64,000 nt of DNA from Aedes albopictus (GCF_035046485.1 NC_085136.1:223638853-223702852); one strand, 5' to 3'; shown: positions 1-10,894, numbered from the stretch's first letter. Notes: generated by a model from the letters alone, not told the origin. Translations and numbers: made by a program.

Positions 1-384
1 TTGACCTACGATAGGATGTGACACCTGCAACTTCTCTGTCTAATTTCACAGCTTGGTCAAATTTCTGTCCACTTGCGTGATTTCGTTGTTGAGGCGCGCC
101 GCCATGAGCCTCTGGGTCTGCCTCTGCTGCAATGTTCTGCTGGGTTCCAATCTAACGCTTGCTTGCAGATTTCGTAGATTGCGTAGAGTGTGGCCGACCC
201 ACCTCCACTTTCACTCCTGAATTTCTGTAGCTATCGGCTTTTAATGGCATCGACGTTGGAGCTCTGCATTGGAGATCCAATTGTGAGGCCACCATGCACG
301 AATTATATACCGCAGGCATCTTGTGATGAAGACCTGCAGTCACTGAGTGTTCTCCACTAATACACACCAGGTTTCACTGGCGTA
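1..384 (-). pseudogene. LINE ORF2 C-terminal fragment (piece separated by RTE insertion)
   Basis: Read on the minus strand from 384 downwards, the conceptual translation begins with LLYASETW, continues through a tryptophan-rich stretch (RAWWPHNW) and reaches KWRWVGHTLR, a tail found after the reverse transcriptase in some LINE polyproteins. Several stops interrupt it. It continues the minus-strand reading frame that ends at about 1498: removing the insert at 400-1482 plus one 15-bp duplication brings the two halves together in frame. The element runs off the left edge of the window. Clade assignment (RTE-like) is from family resemblance only. Confidence 0.75.
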
Positions 385-399
385 TAACAGCACAGATTT
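385..399. repeat. Target-site duplication, left copy
   Basis: The 15-mer TAACAGCACAGATTT occurs here and again at 1483-1497, on either side of the plus-strand RTE-like insertion. Its reverse complement codes within the NVKSVLLY stretch of the interrupted LINE, so the ancestral empty site can be inferred precisely. Confidence 0.9.
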
Positions 400-1482
400 G
401 AGAACAGCTATGGCAGATTATGCACGAATACGGATTCCCGGATAAACTGATACGGTTGATCAAGGCGACGATGGATCGAGTGATGTGCGTAGTTCGAGTA
501 TCAGGGACACTCTCGAGTCCCTTCGAAACTCGCAGAGGGTTACGGCAAGGTGATGGTCTTTCGTGCTTGCTGTTCAACATTGCTTTGGAGGGTGTGATCA
601 GAAGAGCGGGGATAAACACGAGTGGGACGATTTTCACGAAGTCCGTTCAGCTGCTTGGTTTCGCCGATGATATTGATATTATTGCTCGTAAATTTGAGAC
701 GATGGCGGAAACGTACATCCGACTAAAGAGTGAAGCCAGGCGCATCGGATTAGTCATTAATGTGTCGAAAACAAAGTACATGATGGTAAAGGGCTCCAGG
801 GAGGAATCACCGCACCCGCCACCCCGAATTCATATCGACGGTGATGAAATCGAGGCGGTTGAAGAATTCGTGTACTTGGGCTCACTGGTGACCGCCGACA
901 ACGACATCAGCAGAGAAATTCAGTGGCGCATTGTGGCAGGAAATCGTTCTTACTTTGGACTCCGCAGAACTCTACGATCGAATAAAGTTCGCCGTAACAC
1001 GAAGTTAACCATCTACAAAACGCTGATTAGACCGGTCGTCCTCTATGGGCACGAAACATGGACCCTACGTGCAGAGGATCAACGCGCCCTTGGAGTTTTC
1101 GAACGGAAGGTGTTGCGTACCATCCACGGCGGAGTGCAGATTGAAGACGGGACTTGGAGAAGGCGAATGAACCTCGAGCTGCATCAGCTGCTAAGAGAAC
1201 CAACCATCGTCCATACCGCGAAAATCGGGAGGCTACGGTGGGCGGGTCACGTCATCAGGATGTCGGATAGCAACCCGACTAAAATGGTTCTCGAGAGTCA
1301 TCCGACCGGTACAAGAAGACGTGGAGCGCAGCGAGCTAGGTGGGTCGACCAAGTGGAGGACGATCTGCGGACCCTACGCAGAGTGCGGAACTGGAGACAA
1401 ACAGCCATGGACCGAGTGGAATGGAGGCGGCTACTATGTACAGCAGAGGCCACCCCGGCCTTAGCCTGACCGGTAAGGTAAG
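400..1482 (+). mobile_element. 5'-truncated RTE-like LINE insertion
   Basis: A 1083-bp plus-strand insert bounded by identical 15-bp direct repeats (385-399 and 1483-1497). It carries only the C-terminal half of a reverse transcriptase ORF and ends shortly after the stop with a short tandem GGTAA-type tail (about 1471-1482) rather than poly(A). Loss of the 5' part and a variable-length target duplication are what target-primed reverse transcription normally leaves. It lies inside another LINE in opposite orientation and is therefore the younger of the two. Confidence 0.9.
420..1469 (+). CDS. Reverse transcriptase C-terminal half, RTE-like
   Basis: This 349-residue frame is open without stops. 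Residues about 40-50 hold RRGLRQGDGLSC, residues about 75-85 the catalytic motif FADD in LLGFADDIDII, and about 110-125 the KTKYMM thumb-proximal motif; later come LYGHETWTL and the RWAGHVIRM tail typical of RTE-like polyproteins. The protein would polymerise cDNA on its own RNA at a nicked target, but the endonuclease and RT fingers are missing, so this copy cannot be autonomous. The frame is open upstream of the first ATG (LWQI precedes it), so the ATG is just the first methionine in the truncated piece. The intact frame suggests a fairly recent insertion. Confidence 0.88.
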   Translation: MHEYGFPDKLIRLIKATMDRVMCVVRVSGTLSSPFETRRGLRQGDGLSCLLFNIALEGVIRRAGINTSGTIFTKSVQLLGFADDIDIIARKFETMAETYIRLKSEARRIGLVINVSKTKYMMVKGSREESPHPPPRIHIDGDEIEAVEEFVYLGSLVTADNDISREIQWRIVAGNRSYFGLRRTLRSNKVRRNTKLTIYKTLIRPVVLYGHETWTLRAEDQRALGVFERKVLRTIHGGVQIEDGTWRRRMNLELHQLLREPTIVHTAKIGRLRWAGHVIRMSDSNPTKMVLESHPTGTRRRGAQRARWVDQVEDDLRTLRRVRNWRQTAMDRVEWRRLLCTAEATPALA

Positions 1483-1497
1483 TAACAGCACAGATTT
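1483..1497. repeat. Target-site duplication, right copy
   Basis: Identical to 385-399; marks the 3' end of the RTE-like insertion. Confidence 0.9.
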
Positions 1498-4015
1498 CAC
1501 GTTCAAGTTGCGTCGACTAATCTGGTTGTTTTTCCATACATTCATACTCTCAAAAGCAGCCCTCGCCTTCTTGATCCGTGCACCTATGTTGATATTTGTG
1601 CCGCCATCGGCCGCCATTTAGAAGCTTTCAATATTCTCCACTGATTGCCCAGCTACTGTAAAGCTGGAAGGGTTGACCGTGTTTACATCAAACGATTTGG
1701 TCTTTGTGGGGTGTGGATAATGATTAGTGATATTCCCCTTGCGTGTCCTTCTCCTAGTAAGCATCGGTGACAGCAATCATCATGACGAGACAGTGAGTGT
1801 GTTGCTGTCTCATTGAGGAGTGGCTTTGGCGGAGCCAGTCGCCTTTATTGCGAGGTCCCGTATCATGCCAAGTGATTCTACTGCAGTTTGCTAACAATGT
1901 CAGAAACGGATTGTTATAGTGAATTGCGTAATATTCACAGTCTTGTTGGTGTTGATGGTAAGACCTGCCGCTGAGGAGCGATAGGCAAGATCATCGAGCT
2001 TGCTCTGCATATCAGAGCGCCGTTGAGCTAGAAGAGCAACGTCATCAGCCAGTTCGAAGTAATTTATCTACTCCCTGGTAATGGGCAACCAATCCACCAA
2101 CGCGGCGATAGTATACATCCTTGCCTCACTGCAGCAACGACCCAGATGGGATCGGAAGAAAACACCGTTGTGCAGTACACTGCACTATAATGCCCTGTAT
2201 TGTGCTTCAAAGAGGCCGATGATTTTCTCAGGGACACCCTTGCGCCTGAAGGCTTCCGACATGTTTCCGTGATTGAGACGGTCGAAAGCTTTTTCATAAG
2301 CAACGAACACCAGGTAGAAAGTCCAGGAGATAGTCAGTAACTATCCAGACGCGTCTTTCACGGGCATCGTAGCATTCATCTTAGTCCCACTAAGGCGACA
2401 TGAAACATCGTAGAGCAGAAGGATGTCGCCGGTGTTTGCGGCTTTCTCATCTTCGTCGGCTGGGGAGTCCGCCCACGCTCTTTAATCCCGTCTACATGAG
2501 CGTTTCACTTCCTTCTCGAGAGCTGAATAGCACTGACGGGCTACGGCGTTGGCTGCTCGTGTTTTCGCTTGCTCTATCGCGGCTTTGGCGTTCCTTCGCT
2601 CCTTTTTCTTCCTCCATGTATCATCTGTGATCCACTGCTTTCTCCGGGTGCATAGCTCACCCAAATTATTCACGCCGGTGGCGATACAGGCGTTTTTGAT
2701 GGCGCTCCATTGATCTTCTATGCTTCCACCTTCTGGAATATTCGCAGCACGGTTCTCTAGCTTCTCAACGCAGGACCTTTTCACCGCAGCGTCTTCCAGT
2801 CGGCGTGTGTTGAACCGTCGCCCGATTTTCTCCTCCTGTCGATGGATCCTAGCAATGCGCAGTCGGATCTCGCCGATTAGGAGATGATGGTCGGACGCAA
2901 TGTCAGCGCTACGTTTGTTCCGCATATCAAGAACGCTCCGTCTCCATTTTCGGCTGATGCAGATGTTGCTGATTTGATTTTCCGTGATGACATCACGGGA
3001 AACCCATGACGCTTTGTGCGCTGATGGGGAAAGAGCGATCCCTCAATCACCAACTCGTTGTTGCCACAAAACTCTGCAAACAACTCTCCTTTTCGCTCAT
3101 TTCTCCGAGACCATGGCATCTCTTGACGTGCTCATAGTCCGAGGTGTCCAAACCAACCTTCGCGTTGAAGTCGCCCATGAGGATCTTGATATCACCTTTC
3201 GGAATCTTGTGCACGACAGCATTTAGTTGACTGTAAAAGTTCTTTTTGCAATTCGGCAGCATCGGTTGGCGCGTAACATTGGATCATGGTAAGGTTTCGA
3301 ACCCGTGTTCTGAATCTGTCAGCAACTATCCTCTCATTAATAGTTCCCACTTCATGAGCGCAGCGTGAGCGTTAGCGTTGAGCAGGAAACCAACTTCACG
3401 GTGGCGAGGAGCGTGTTCACCCCGTAGGCCAGAGTATAGCAAAATTTGGCCTGACGCCAATCTGTGTTCACCAAAGTTCGGCCAACGGACTTCGCTCAGT
3501 CCTAGGATCTCGAGCTTCATACGGCATTGCCTTATTGGCTAGTTGTGCCTGTTTACCCTGCAGGGCAGGGTTAATACATCCAATTCTTGTCTCAAGCTCC
3601 AATTCTTGTCCGTTGTTTCGCGCTAAAAGTCGTAGCCGTTGAATCAGTTCATAATCTTTCATTTTCGGTTTCTGTAACGGTTTTTGAGTTTCGGAAACAG
3701 TAGTTTGTTGGCCTAAGGTCCCCTATCCACCGTGGTGGGGCTGCCACCTTAGGTATAGCTTCCGGTGGAGGAGCATTTCGTACTCAGCCGCTGGATGCCA
3801 GAACAGACGCTGTTGAGCCGCACCTCCTTGGTGAACAGACGCTTGAGACGTACCTCCTCAATCTAGCTGAAGTCAGAAGGACAACAGTGCTCAGGCCGCA
3901 CTACCAGCTAAGTACAAAACTCATAGCTGGCAGTCTATGTCATCGATTGACCCGTGGAAGCATGAGGTAGGAACTTGTGAGGACCAGAGCTATGTTGGAC
4001 ACTCTCTTTTTCGAC
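1498..4015 (-). pseudogene. LINE with AP-endonuclease and RT remnants, interrupted
   Basis: Minus-strand LINE read from about 4015 to 1498. In order: a 5' untranslated-looking stretch (about 3660-4015), an endonuclease start with LGLSEVRWP (about 3480), ILMGDFNAKVG (about 3150), ASDHHLL (about 2890), a basic linker (2482-2860), then an RT segment YEKAFDRLNH (about 2290), the VALLAQRR region (about 2050) and the thumb-side segment KARAAFESMNVWKNN (about 1530). Frameshifts are frequent. Between about 2345 and 2320 the frame jumps from the linker to YEKAFDRL, so the N-terminal part of the RT has been deleted. A TG...CA insert sits at 1705-1939 and an RTE-like element at 400-1482. Non-functional; clade uncertain, RTE-like. 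Confidence 0.8.
1705..1939. mobile_element. Probable solo LTR (235 bp)
   Basis: The insert begins TGTGGGGTG and ends ATTCACA (TG...CA ends) and is flanked by the 5-bp direct repeat GTCTT at 1700-1704 and 1940-1944. Excising it and one GTCTT restores the minus-strand LINE reading frame across an NKTK-type RT motif. A 5-bp duplication with TG/CA ends fits a solo LTR produced by LTR-LTR recombination, probably from a small-LTR (copia-like) element. No internal coding sequence is present; the source family is not identified. Confidence 0.7.
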
Positions 4016-5943
4016 TCACCGTTTTGCAGCCCAAAGGAGAATGAGGTTTTTCTTAAACATTCCAGTGTTCGATGTTTTTGAATAAAATAATGTGGAGGCA
4101 AGTGTAAAAGTGCGTATGTGCGAGGAGGAGAAAAATGCAGCCTTTAGGCTGGTCAGTCTATGTACACATTTGCTTTGCTGTGCAGTTGACAGTGAGGAAG
4201 TTTTAACCATATTAGGTGAAAATATAATTCTCATTACAACCAACCTGCAACAGTAAAACGATTTACACAAACCAATTTGTGCCAATTTGTCCAAAGCCGG
4301 ATCGCCAATACCGGATAAAGGGACTAGCTTCTTCTGAATGGAAATTTTCATCCTGGGCCAATATTGTTCCAACTAATTAACATCGCGTTTCGAAGCGTGA
4401 ACCAATATTTAAACTGCGACATAACCACCCCGGTGCAATACCTAGCACATGTTTAGAATCAGATCCTCACCCATCGATATCTGTAGGTACCACGTATGTG
4501 GCAGCCCTAATCCCACCTAATGCATCTGACAGGAGCCAACATCTATCGTGTATCCATAATGGATTCCTTTGTGGATACACAAATGTTTACATACTACATG
4601 CTGAATTCTTAAAGATGGCGTCCTCGCACCCTGGTGGTAGGTACACACAAACAGCGTACACCAACCAACGCACTCGTTGACTGTCGAATATCTGCGGTAA
4701 GCGCACCCCTCATGAGTATCGTTATGTATATGTACGTGCGTTCGGGTTGTTTGTGTGTTCTTCCATCGGATTTTGTCAAGCGTGTACTTTTCATAGAACG
4801 CTTCAGGGAGATCTGGATCAACTGTCCTATTCATATTAAAGTCATTCAGTTCATCTGCAAAGGTTGGATTAAAGCTGAATTTTCTGAAAAACTATGTTTG
4901 CCAATGAAGCATGAATTTAAGGGAAAAAGTTGAACATTTAGTGGAACTTTCAAACAATAAATTATTAGATTATCAAACGCCGAAGTAGTCACTTTCCCCC
5001 TAGTACCCCCCTTCCAAAACAGAATAGATCGCTGACGACGTGTTACCAGACGACGCAACGCAACGTGAGGACACACGCGGCAAGGTTTCCATGCCGATGG
5101 CATCGCGCTCGCGCTTTGCGATAATGAAAATTTGTGAAAATTTCGTCTCTTTGATGTAAAATTGATTTCATTCGGAGCGTGGTAGGTACTTTGTTCCCCA
5201 CCGTATGAGCCGGGCATGGTATGGTGGATGAATGGCAAGTGGGTGCGCGCTGCGTGACTGCCATATTGTGATGACATGTCGTCGTCGTGTTGCGGCAGCC
5301 CCCAAATCACACGTGAGCGCGGGCGGGTGTCATCCGGTTAAAGGTACCAGCTTCTCTAACGGCAGGAGCGATGTCAAACGAACAACTTTAAGCCGCATTA
5401 AGCCGTGCCGCGGATGGAGGATATAAATCATGTTAGTGGATATTAATTCGATGGATGCACTTTGATATCGAAATTGGAAATGTGCAAATGGGCAAACGCA
5501 ATAGATGGCCGATTTGTGACATTTGTTCTGCTATCACGTGCTAAAATTGGATTTACGAACACTTGTTCGCAGTTTGTTTTTTATGATAGCATTTGCAAGG
5601 TGTTGACTCCTAATCAAGTTTTAATAAAGAATCTTGAAGTCACCTCACAAAAGTGGCCCACAACGAAAATGCTGGGACAGCACTTAATTTATTTTGTGCA
5701 TGAATTGTTTACAACTTTCTCATTTCCAAACCCGAAACTTGGAATAGTTGATGTAAAAGTTCAATATTGTACTTCATAAAAAGGCTACCCGGAAGCTGAT
5801 CCAGTCAAAGCAAATTCTCTATGTTGAAGATTGTTCTCCCTCTCACTTAATGCATTCCACAGAACGAAAAAATAAAATCTGGGTGATTAATGGCCATTTT
5901 TGTGTCATCTCCGGAAACTTCCTACAACCTTTGTTGTGAAACT
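4016..5943. other. Unassigned non-coding stretch
   Basis: Only short open frames occur here (the longest about 150 codons) and none has a recognisable domain. No long repeat ends or target duplications were seen. A short inverted pair around 4545-4585 (GTATCC/GGATAC) is the only visible structure. Confidence 0.3.
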
Positions 5944-6152
5944 TTAAGGACAAGGTATTTGGAGTACATTGCTCAAAACTTCTAGAGCACCGTTTCTTAG
6001 AACCGTTGAACGGATTTGGATGAAAATGCATCACGCTGTTGACAACCACTGAACAATTAGCGTGATGCATTTTCATCCAAATCCGTTCAACGGTTCGAAA
6101 AAACGGTGCCCTAGAAGTTTTGAGCTATGTACTCCAAATACCTTGTCCTTAA
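5944..6152. repeat. 209-bp hairpin (two 94-nt inverted arms)
   Basis: Left arm 5944-6037 and right arm 6059-6152 are near-perfect reverse complements (both carry the GGACAAGGTATTTGGAGTAC and CGTTGAACGGATTTGGATG blocks) separated by a 21-nt loop. This is a foldback or MITE-like structure; no clear target duplication is visible next to it. Confidence 0.85.
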
Positions 6153-6680
6153 CGCTGCTCCAAAGAAGTCAGAGTGTTTAAAATGGTACGCTTCTCGTCT
6201 GTAACATAATTACTCTTTTAGAGGAAGAAGACGAAATTTCATCCTCTTTTAACTAATTCGCCTAATGGAGTAATTTTACGGTGAAACTGATATCACGAAT
6301 CCAATTAAATTCAAGGGCAAGATTGGGTCGAAACAGTTGCTGCACGTAAAAATGAGAAATGAGGCCGGAAGCAGAGCAGAGCAAGCGAAAGCGACTGTCC
6401 TGTGAATAGTTCCAGTCTTTCCGGAGTAGCCCCTTGGGCGATCCAAGTGGAGCCACCTGGAGAACTGATAGACCTGAAGAAGTTCCTAAGGGTGGTCCTG
6501 AAGCTGGTCTGGTAGGGTGCCCAACAATCTTTAACGAAGTAGTGAAGGCTCCCGAAATAAGATCCTGGAGTAGTGCGATGGGCGACGAATACCATTCTCA
6601 ACAACGTTAACAACGTGAAAGTTGTTAACGTTCTCAATGTTAACACCTTCCAATGAAAATGGGTCTTACCTATCACATTG
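6153..6680. other. Unassigned non-coding stretch
   Basis: No recognisable gene. A small palindrome based on GTTAACAAC/GTTGTTAAC is visible around 6603-6635. Confidence 0.3.
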
Positions 6681-7380
6681 GCTATCAAATCATTCCAAAA
6701 TTCATTTCGAAATTCCTCTGAGAATTTCTCTCGAAACTCTTTCTAAGATTCTTCTTTGCATTCTTTTCGAGATCCATTCTCGGATTTCTACCGCAATTCC
6801 TTCCTTAAATTCTGTTGCAGTTTCTCACTAAATCTTTCTCGTAATTCTTTCAAGAATTTATCTTTTTTTGTTCCTATAGGTTTGCGGGATTTTTTGTCTA
6901 CATTTCTTCAGGAGGTTCTTCCAACTTTCTACGCAGGGATTTTTCGAGATCTAAGAGTTCCTGCTGAGATTTTTCCGGTGTTCCTTTCGAGATTACTGAG
7001 AGTTGTTCCTACGAAAGAAAGCTTGGAAAAAACTCTTGGAAAAATCCCTGCTTGGAAAAGAACTGCAGGAACATCTAGGAAAGCTTGGAACAATCTGAAA
7101 GAATTTGCCAGAAGAGCTCAATGAGGAATACGGGGAAAACCACTGGAACAAATACCGGAAGGAGCTCCCGCGAGAAAATTCATAAAAAGCTCATGAAAAA
7201 TGCCATGTAAGAACTTTAGTAGACATCCCAGGAATAACTTCTGTAGAAACTCTGGAATAAATTCTGAAAAAAATCTGAGAGAATTGTCTGTTATGGTCTT
7301 GGAAAAATCTTACGAAAATATCTATGGCAGGAGAGAAGAAAATAGAAAATAGCTTGCTATACAAATTTCGGGTATGCAAA
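6680..7380. repeat. Degenerate 12-bp minisatellite DNA
   Basis: Repeated TTCCT/TTTCT...GAAATTC blocks spaced about 12 bp apart, in the opposite orientation to the large array at 25020-27806. Divergence is high, so many units are only recognisable as alternating GAATTC/GAAATT and TCTCG/TCCTG blocks. The small open frames here are products of the repeat. Confidence 0.6.
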
Positions 7381-7740
7381 ATACAATACCTACAATCTGA
7401 TTAAGGTATTGAAGAGCACTGAGGTAAAATACCTAAAATAATAACTTGGGTGTTTCTAACGAATAGCTTATGAATAATAACACCAGGTCTTGCAATATCT
7501 CAATAATAATCATCGATTTTTCCATACAAACAGCGTTTTTTCAATTATTGAATAATACCTCAAGCAGTCCTCAATACGAAACCAATAACTCAGTAAGGTA
7601 TTTTCGGTCGATGATGCAGTACCTGCACAATACCAAAATAAGATATTTTCAACACCTCGATTACCAAACAATGCCTTGTTTTGGTATGATACCTGACTTT
7701 GGTATGCTGCAGTTATGTGGCAGTTATTCGTTTTTGCTCG
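7381..7740. repeat. AATACC/GGTATT-rich repeat, possible MITE
   Basis: About ten copies of AATACC or its complement GGTATT (or one-base variants) occur in 360 bp, with minisatellite DNA on both sides. This looks like an inserted short element with sub-terminal repeats, but I could not define its ends or a target duplication. Confidence 0.35.
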
Positions 7741-7884
7741 GTAACTCAGGGAAAATCCCACTAGAGTATCTAAGAGTTATACTGAAAGAAAAACTCGGAA
7801 CAAATTCTGTAAAGAAATTCTACAGGATCCCCGTGAAAAACTGTAGGAGAAATTAAGTTGAGTAGAAGGAGAAATCGTAGAAAT

Positions 7885-8125
7885 AATTCGGCACCTACAT
7901 TTCAAAAGGGCGTAACTGCATTTCAAAACAGTGCCTTTTTTTGAAGCTGTGGATCGTATTTCATATTTCCCATGAAATCCATCCCCACTATCAGAAAGAG
8001 GGGGATTTTAGCTTTCTTTTAGTGCTTACAGATTGTCCAAAAGATTGAACATACGATCCACAGCTTTGAGAGAAGGCACTATTTCAAAAAGCAGTTACGC
8101 CCTTTTGAAATGTTGGTGCCGAATT
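7885..8125. mobile_element. MITE, TIR about 50 bp (AATTCGGCACC family)
   Basis: Left end AATTCGGCACCTACATTTC and right end its near-complement, with the arms continuing through AAAAGGGCGTAACTGC and AGTGCCT. Nested inside is a second inverted pair (AGCTGTGGATCGTAT). Total 241 bp. The TIR core ACATTTCAAAAGGGCG is shared with the MITE at 41864-42098, which is also in 12-bp minisatellite DNA. No protein is encoded; it would need a transposase in trans. Confidence 0.75.
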
Positions 8126-8279
8126 GATCGAATCGTGAAAAATGCCGGTCTGAATCTGGAAGAACCTCTGGAAGCATTTCAAGTCAAGAAGTTCCAGAAA
8201 AAACCCTGAAAAATTCATATCGAGGAAGCTCTGCATGGATTCTAACTCTCCAAATGGAATTTTCAGCATCTAGGCCAGC

Positions 8280-9190
8280 AAAAACACACCCGTAGATTAC
8301 CAGCAGGATACCCGCGTACCCACGAAATTGAAATGATCATATCCTTATAAATTTTCCACCGACTCAATTTTTTTGTCTCATTTAACTCAGAAACTCATTG
8401 TCTAGAGAGATAATATTCGATTGAATCGGTCCGATCACCGCTAACATATACAGATTTTGCGAGTCAGGCTTCATAATACCATGAAGACCATCTATAACAC
8501 AAATAACACAAAAAGATATTCGTAATATTCTGAGGTACAACAGTGCTAATCGTGAAAGAATTACACCGATAGACAAAAGAGAAACAAAAGTAGTTTGGAT
8601 CGCCTAGAAAATCCCATACATGCACCATTATAGTTTTGCACTAAGGCTCCATGAGATAGACAGACTACATTTCACGAACATGCTCCACAATTAACGCATG
8701 ATACAGTATGAAGATATTACCCAAATTTCAAAGTGTATTGGAGGCCATTTGTATTTCATGGAATGTCCAACTACCGCAGTATCGAGCTCTCACGTTGATG
8801 AGTGAATGAATTTCTTGGAAAGAATAAACAGAAATGATGGTGGATCCTGTAGATCTTAGTAACACTAATTCCATGGTAGTTTGGATGACCTAAACATCCC
8901 AATTCACGTACCATTAAGTTTCTAGTGGTGCTTTAGGACTTTTTGAGTACCGTAGACTAAGCTCCGCCGCCATTCATCGTGTATCAAAATTGGTTTAGTA
9001 TGATGAATTAGTGACAAAACCTTCGGAGTAGTTTGGAGACCTAAGTATAGTTTTATGATGAAAATTTCAACAGATTATTATGGATAGTGTTACATTGTTT
9101 GTCGACGAGCAGTGAAAACTGTTGATAATCAGTAAAACGATGAAATTTGAGGCGTATTTTTGGCTATCATCAAACGGGGGAGGGTGCGGA
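8280..9190. repeat. Unassigned DNA with three diverged copies of an AGTAGTTTGGA block
   Basis: The block AGTAGTTTGGATnGCCTA followed by AATCCCATACATGCACCATTA-like sequence occurs near 8591, 8877 (AACATCCCAATTCACG variant) and 9028 (shorter). This suggests an old tandem or dispersed repeat. No gene is visible. Confidence 0.35.
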
Positions 9191-9358
9191 AAGGTCTTCG
9201 TTAAAAAAAGGCACTCATTCCAGAAACGTATTTCTTTCGTTGTATTTTTTTTCAGAATTTTCTCCACGATTACTACATGGACATCGCTAAGAACTTTTTC
9301 CAGGATTTTTTTTTCAGGATTGATCGACATTTTTTTGCAAGTTCAGCAAAAATACGAT

Positions 9359-9383
9359 TTTTGCAGGAATTCCTTGAATGATT
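9359..9383. repeat. 25-bp target-site duplication, left copy
   Basis: A 25-mer beginning TTTTGCAGGAATTCC and ending GAATGATT is repeated exactly at 10895-10919, bracketing the retroposon between. Its sequence belongs to the surrounding minisatellite-derived host DNA. Confidence 0.85.
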
Positions 9384-10894
9384 GAGCATAGCATGAGCAT
9401 GAGCATAGATGACCGTACAATTCGTAGTTGCTACTCCGTGATTGGCCAGAACAATCGAAATTGCACAAGGAACCAACAAACGGAGCTTGGGAGTAACTAC
9501 CGCTCTCAATGTGCACAGTTCGAGAATTCCAGACTTTATAAGTCAATAACGGCGCCGGCCACGTCCTTACGGTCATCGAAGAAGGAGAGGAATGTTAGTG
9601 TGACGTACGTTGCTACTAGAGACCGAGATCACCTCATTTTCTCCACGACTGTCACGGGAAGGAGTTTTTATTAGTGGGGAGGGGGAGAGTCACATGATTT
9701 GGATTCATTTTGGTAAGTGATGTGATTCATGCAACCTTTACTTGAGTCAAAACATTTATTCATTTTGACTAAATTATTACAGATGTCGACACCGAAGATG
9801 ACGAACCATTCAAATTTTTGCATTTATAATTGCAAAAAATGAAAGAAAAATATTTATGTTGCGTACACTTTACGTGTTCCGCCGCACCTGACTGTAAACC
9901 TCATTGATCGCTGACCTGCCGTTCCAAATACTTTGCTCCCGACGGAGTAGAGATGACGTGACAGCCGAGGAATGTCAGCGGTAGCAGCGAAGCGAAGTAA
10001 GAAGAAATCAAACGTCAGCAGATGACTAGCAGAAAAGTGAGACACAGTTAGGTATCCGCAACGTTTAGCAGAACTTAAAATTAGTTAGTTTTTCCCTAAA
10101 AGTAGTGTTTTCCTACCAGTTATAACTAAATCTAATTATCAATCTAAATCTAAACGGCGAGAGGAAGTGTTTCATGCCTATATCTACCTTAAAACTAATT
10201 AAACTATGTTCACAGTCAGATCAGCAAGTGTGTTAAAGTAAAGATTTGCGCCGGCTCTATTAAAACTATAATTACTTAAATCCTAGAGCTGGTCGCGCAA
10301 AACATAATCCTAGAATCGATCGAACCCTGTAAAATTGAAGGAAACTTACAAACGAAAATTTTATTCGCTGCACCAGTCAGCGTGCTAATAAACGAATTAA
10401 GATTTCGGAAAGTGTTTCCACCGTTGCATCTACAACAATTTATTATCAACTGAATGTGCATTTGAAACTAGCGCCGACACATGACGTGACGAACTTTTCA
10501 ATATTTGTTAGATAAATACACAAAAACCAGAGCAGAACTTTATACATCCTTTAGCAGTAATTATTATTATAAACTGGAACGAGCTCACCAATAAACATCC
10601 TTCGAAGTATCCAGTGCGTATGTGCTGCAGCATCTTTCACTAACTGGCCTCTTCTCCGAAATCACACTGAACCCCTACAACTATACAAGGGTGCGACGAT
10701 GTGCACATTCAAATTGACGACGACGACGACGCAGCCGGTCCGAATGAAAAAAGCGGCCTCGTCACGTTGCCTCCAAAATCACACTAAACCGCCTCGTACG
10801 AAGATAACCACAATCAAACCGGCGACGACGACGACGACGCGGGCGGTCCGAATGAAAAGAAGCGGCTTTTCACTTTGCCTCCAAAATCACACTC
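9384..10894 (-). mobile_element. Non-coding retroposon with tandem 5' monomers
   Basis: A 1511-bp insert between exact 25-bp direct repeats. On the minus strand its 5' end (10894 downwards) has two to three imperfect tandem units about 110 bp apart, each with AGTGTGATTTTGGAGGC and a CGTCGTCGTC run; its 3' end (9384 upwards) finishes in an ATGCTC-type short tandem tail with no poly(A). The 3' 350 bp (9400-9760) is clearly related to 48210-48550 in the retroposon at 48191-49917. No ORF above about 80 codons is present. Long target duplication, short-repeat tail and tandem 5' units all point to a LINE-mobilised, probably non-autonomous element; the partner LINE is not identified. Confidence 0.8.
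10653..10894 (-). promoter_or_regulatory. Tandem 5' monomers of the retroposon
   Basis: The sequence TCCAAAATCACACT occurs at about 10770 and 10880, with a variant (CCGAAATCACACT) near 10658. Each full unit also carries GGTCCGAATGAAAA and a CGACGACGACG tract. By analogy with LINEs that carry tandem 5' promoter monomers, these could be internal promoter units; that role is inference. Confidence 0.5.

Noticed and set aside
5944..6152. CRISPR-like or palindromic regulatory array
   Set aside because: There is a single inverted pair with one loop, not a series of spaced direct repeats; eukaryotic MITE/foldback structure fits.
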